A stretch of DNA of 23,287 nucleotides from Clostridiales bacterium UBA7044 (GTDB taxonomy: Bacteria > Bacillota > Clostridia > Oscillospirales > Oscillospiraceae). Under the pieces are notes generated by a model, which searched no databases, was not told the DNA's origin, and saw nothing but the letters and a program-made list of their open reading frames with translations. Location: contig DLAP01000004.1 of assembly GCA_002493965.1 (NCBI GenBank), positions 20,079 to 43,365 of the forward strand, read 5' to 3'. Of the stretch, positions 23,072-23,287 are shown one piece after another. The translations under genes and the position numbers were made by a program. Each line of letters opens with the position of its first letter. Within the stretch, counting starts at the first letter, position 1.

Positions 23072-23100
23072 TTGACAAAGCACCACCTCATGGATATAAT
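23072..23100 (+). promoter_or_regulatory. Promoter of the tRNA cluster
   Basis: Perfect consensus TTGACA (23072-23077), a 17-bp spacer and TATAAT (23095-23100). It lies about 44 bp before the first tRNA. Confidence 0.92.
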
Positions 23101-23143
23101 AAAGAGGCTGGTTTCGGCGGTGCCGGAATCGGTTGACCAATAT

Positions 23144-23219
23144 GGCGGCATAACTCAGTTGGTAGAGTAGCCGGTTCATACCCGGTATGTCATCTGTTCG
23201 AATCAGATTGCCGCTACCA
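23144..23219 (+). tRNA. tRNA-Met (CAT), elongator type
   Basis: Full cloverleaf: acceptor GGCGGCA with TGCCGCT (a G-T pair at the end), D stem ACTC/GAGT, anticodon stem closing loop TTCATAC with anticodon CAT at 23177-23179, and T arm ATCTG-TTCGAAT-CAGAT. The 3' CCA is encoded (23217-23219). The lack of three GC pairs above the anticodon loop speaks against initiator tRNA. tRNA-Ile2 (lysidine-modified CAT) is less likely from overall similarity. Confidence 0.93.
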
Positions 23220-23287
23220 GGCCCGTTGGTCAAGCGGTTAAGACACCGCCCTTTCACGGCGGTAACATGGGTTCGATTCCCGTACGG
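23220..23287 (+). tRNA. tRNA-Glu (TTC), cut by the window end
   Basis: It begins directly after the CCA of tRNA-Met with no spacer. It shows acceptor GGCCCGT, anticodon stem CCGCC/GGCGG with loop CTTTCAC and anticodon TTC at 23253-23255, and T arm loop TTCGATT. The last acceptor bases lie beyond the window. Confidence 0.93.

Noticed and set aside
1..23287. CRISPR array, transposase, prophage or integrase genes
   Set aside because: No regularly spaced direct repeats and no transposase, integrase or phage proteins were seen. The only dispersed repeat is the structured element.

Overview
The window looks like a chromosomal segment of a moderately GC-rich Gram-positive Clostridia member, most likely Oscillospiraceae-like. 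The evidence is a complete rnfCDGEAB operon, a class B sortase, a DUF1292 protein, a PF06541 membrane protein, strong GGAGG-type ribosome binding sites, and consensus sigma-A promoters with 17-bp spacers. Genus cannot be fixed from sequence reading alone.

Layout: (1-235) a truncated structured repeat (copy A) and a promoter lead into ktrB-ktrA (potassium uptake) and then malQ (4-alpha-glucanotransferase), which has a promoter region rich in inverted repeats. (3921-7901) Facing these on the minus strand are an HtrA/DegP-type protease and a GH2 beta-mannosidase. (7902-8295) This gene-poor stretch holds a second, complete copy of the structured repeat (copy B), a consensus promoter, and a terminator-like leader in front of purA. 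(8296-11001) purA-purB carry out AMP branch and purine synthesis. (11192-16278) rnfCDGEAB encodes the ferredoxin:NAD+ oxidoreductase ion pump. (16345-17472) An ECF sigma factor is coupled to a membrane-anchored probable anti-sigma protein. (17532-21100, minus) These are a cytoplasmic GH13 neopullulanase-like enzyme, an ORF that looks like a small Cys-rich protein run together with a GNAT acetyltransferase, and a separate GNAT gene. (21177-22556) DUF1292 protein and class B sortase. (22606-23013, minus) PF06541 membrane protein. (23072-end) tRNA-Met(CAT) and tRNA-Glu(TTC), the latter cut by the window edge.

MalQ and the GH13 enzyme fit intracellular maltodextrin/glycogen turnover. The beta-mannosidase adds cytoplasmic manno-oligosaccharide cleavage. 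Rnf suggests anaerobic, ferredoxin-based energy conservation. Nearly every transcription unit ends in a clear intrinsic terminator.

The most interesting signal is the pair of ~150-160 bp intergenic elements (1-151 minus strand, 7922-8082 plus strand). Their conserved blocks are almost identical, but the helices between the blocks have different sequences that remain self-complementary. That pattern of covariation indicates a selected nucleic-acid fold, either a structured RNA family or a fold-back mobile element. I do not recognise it as a named family. Other points worth attention are a G6-tract fusion at 18118-18123, a terminator placed almost on the purA start site, and two promoters (malQ, sortase) that share the same -35 context inside inverted repeats.
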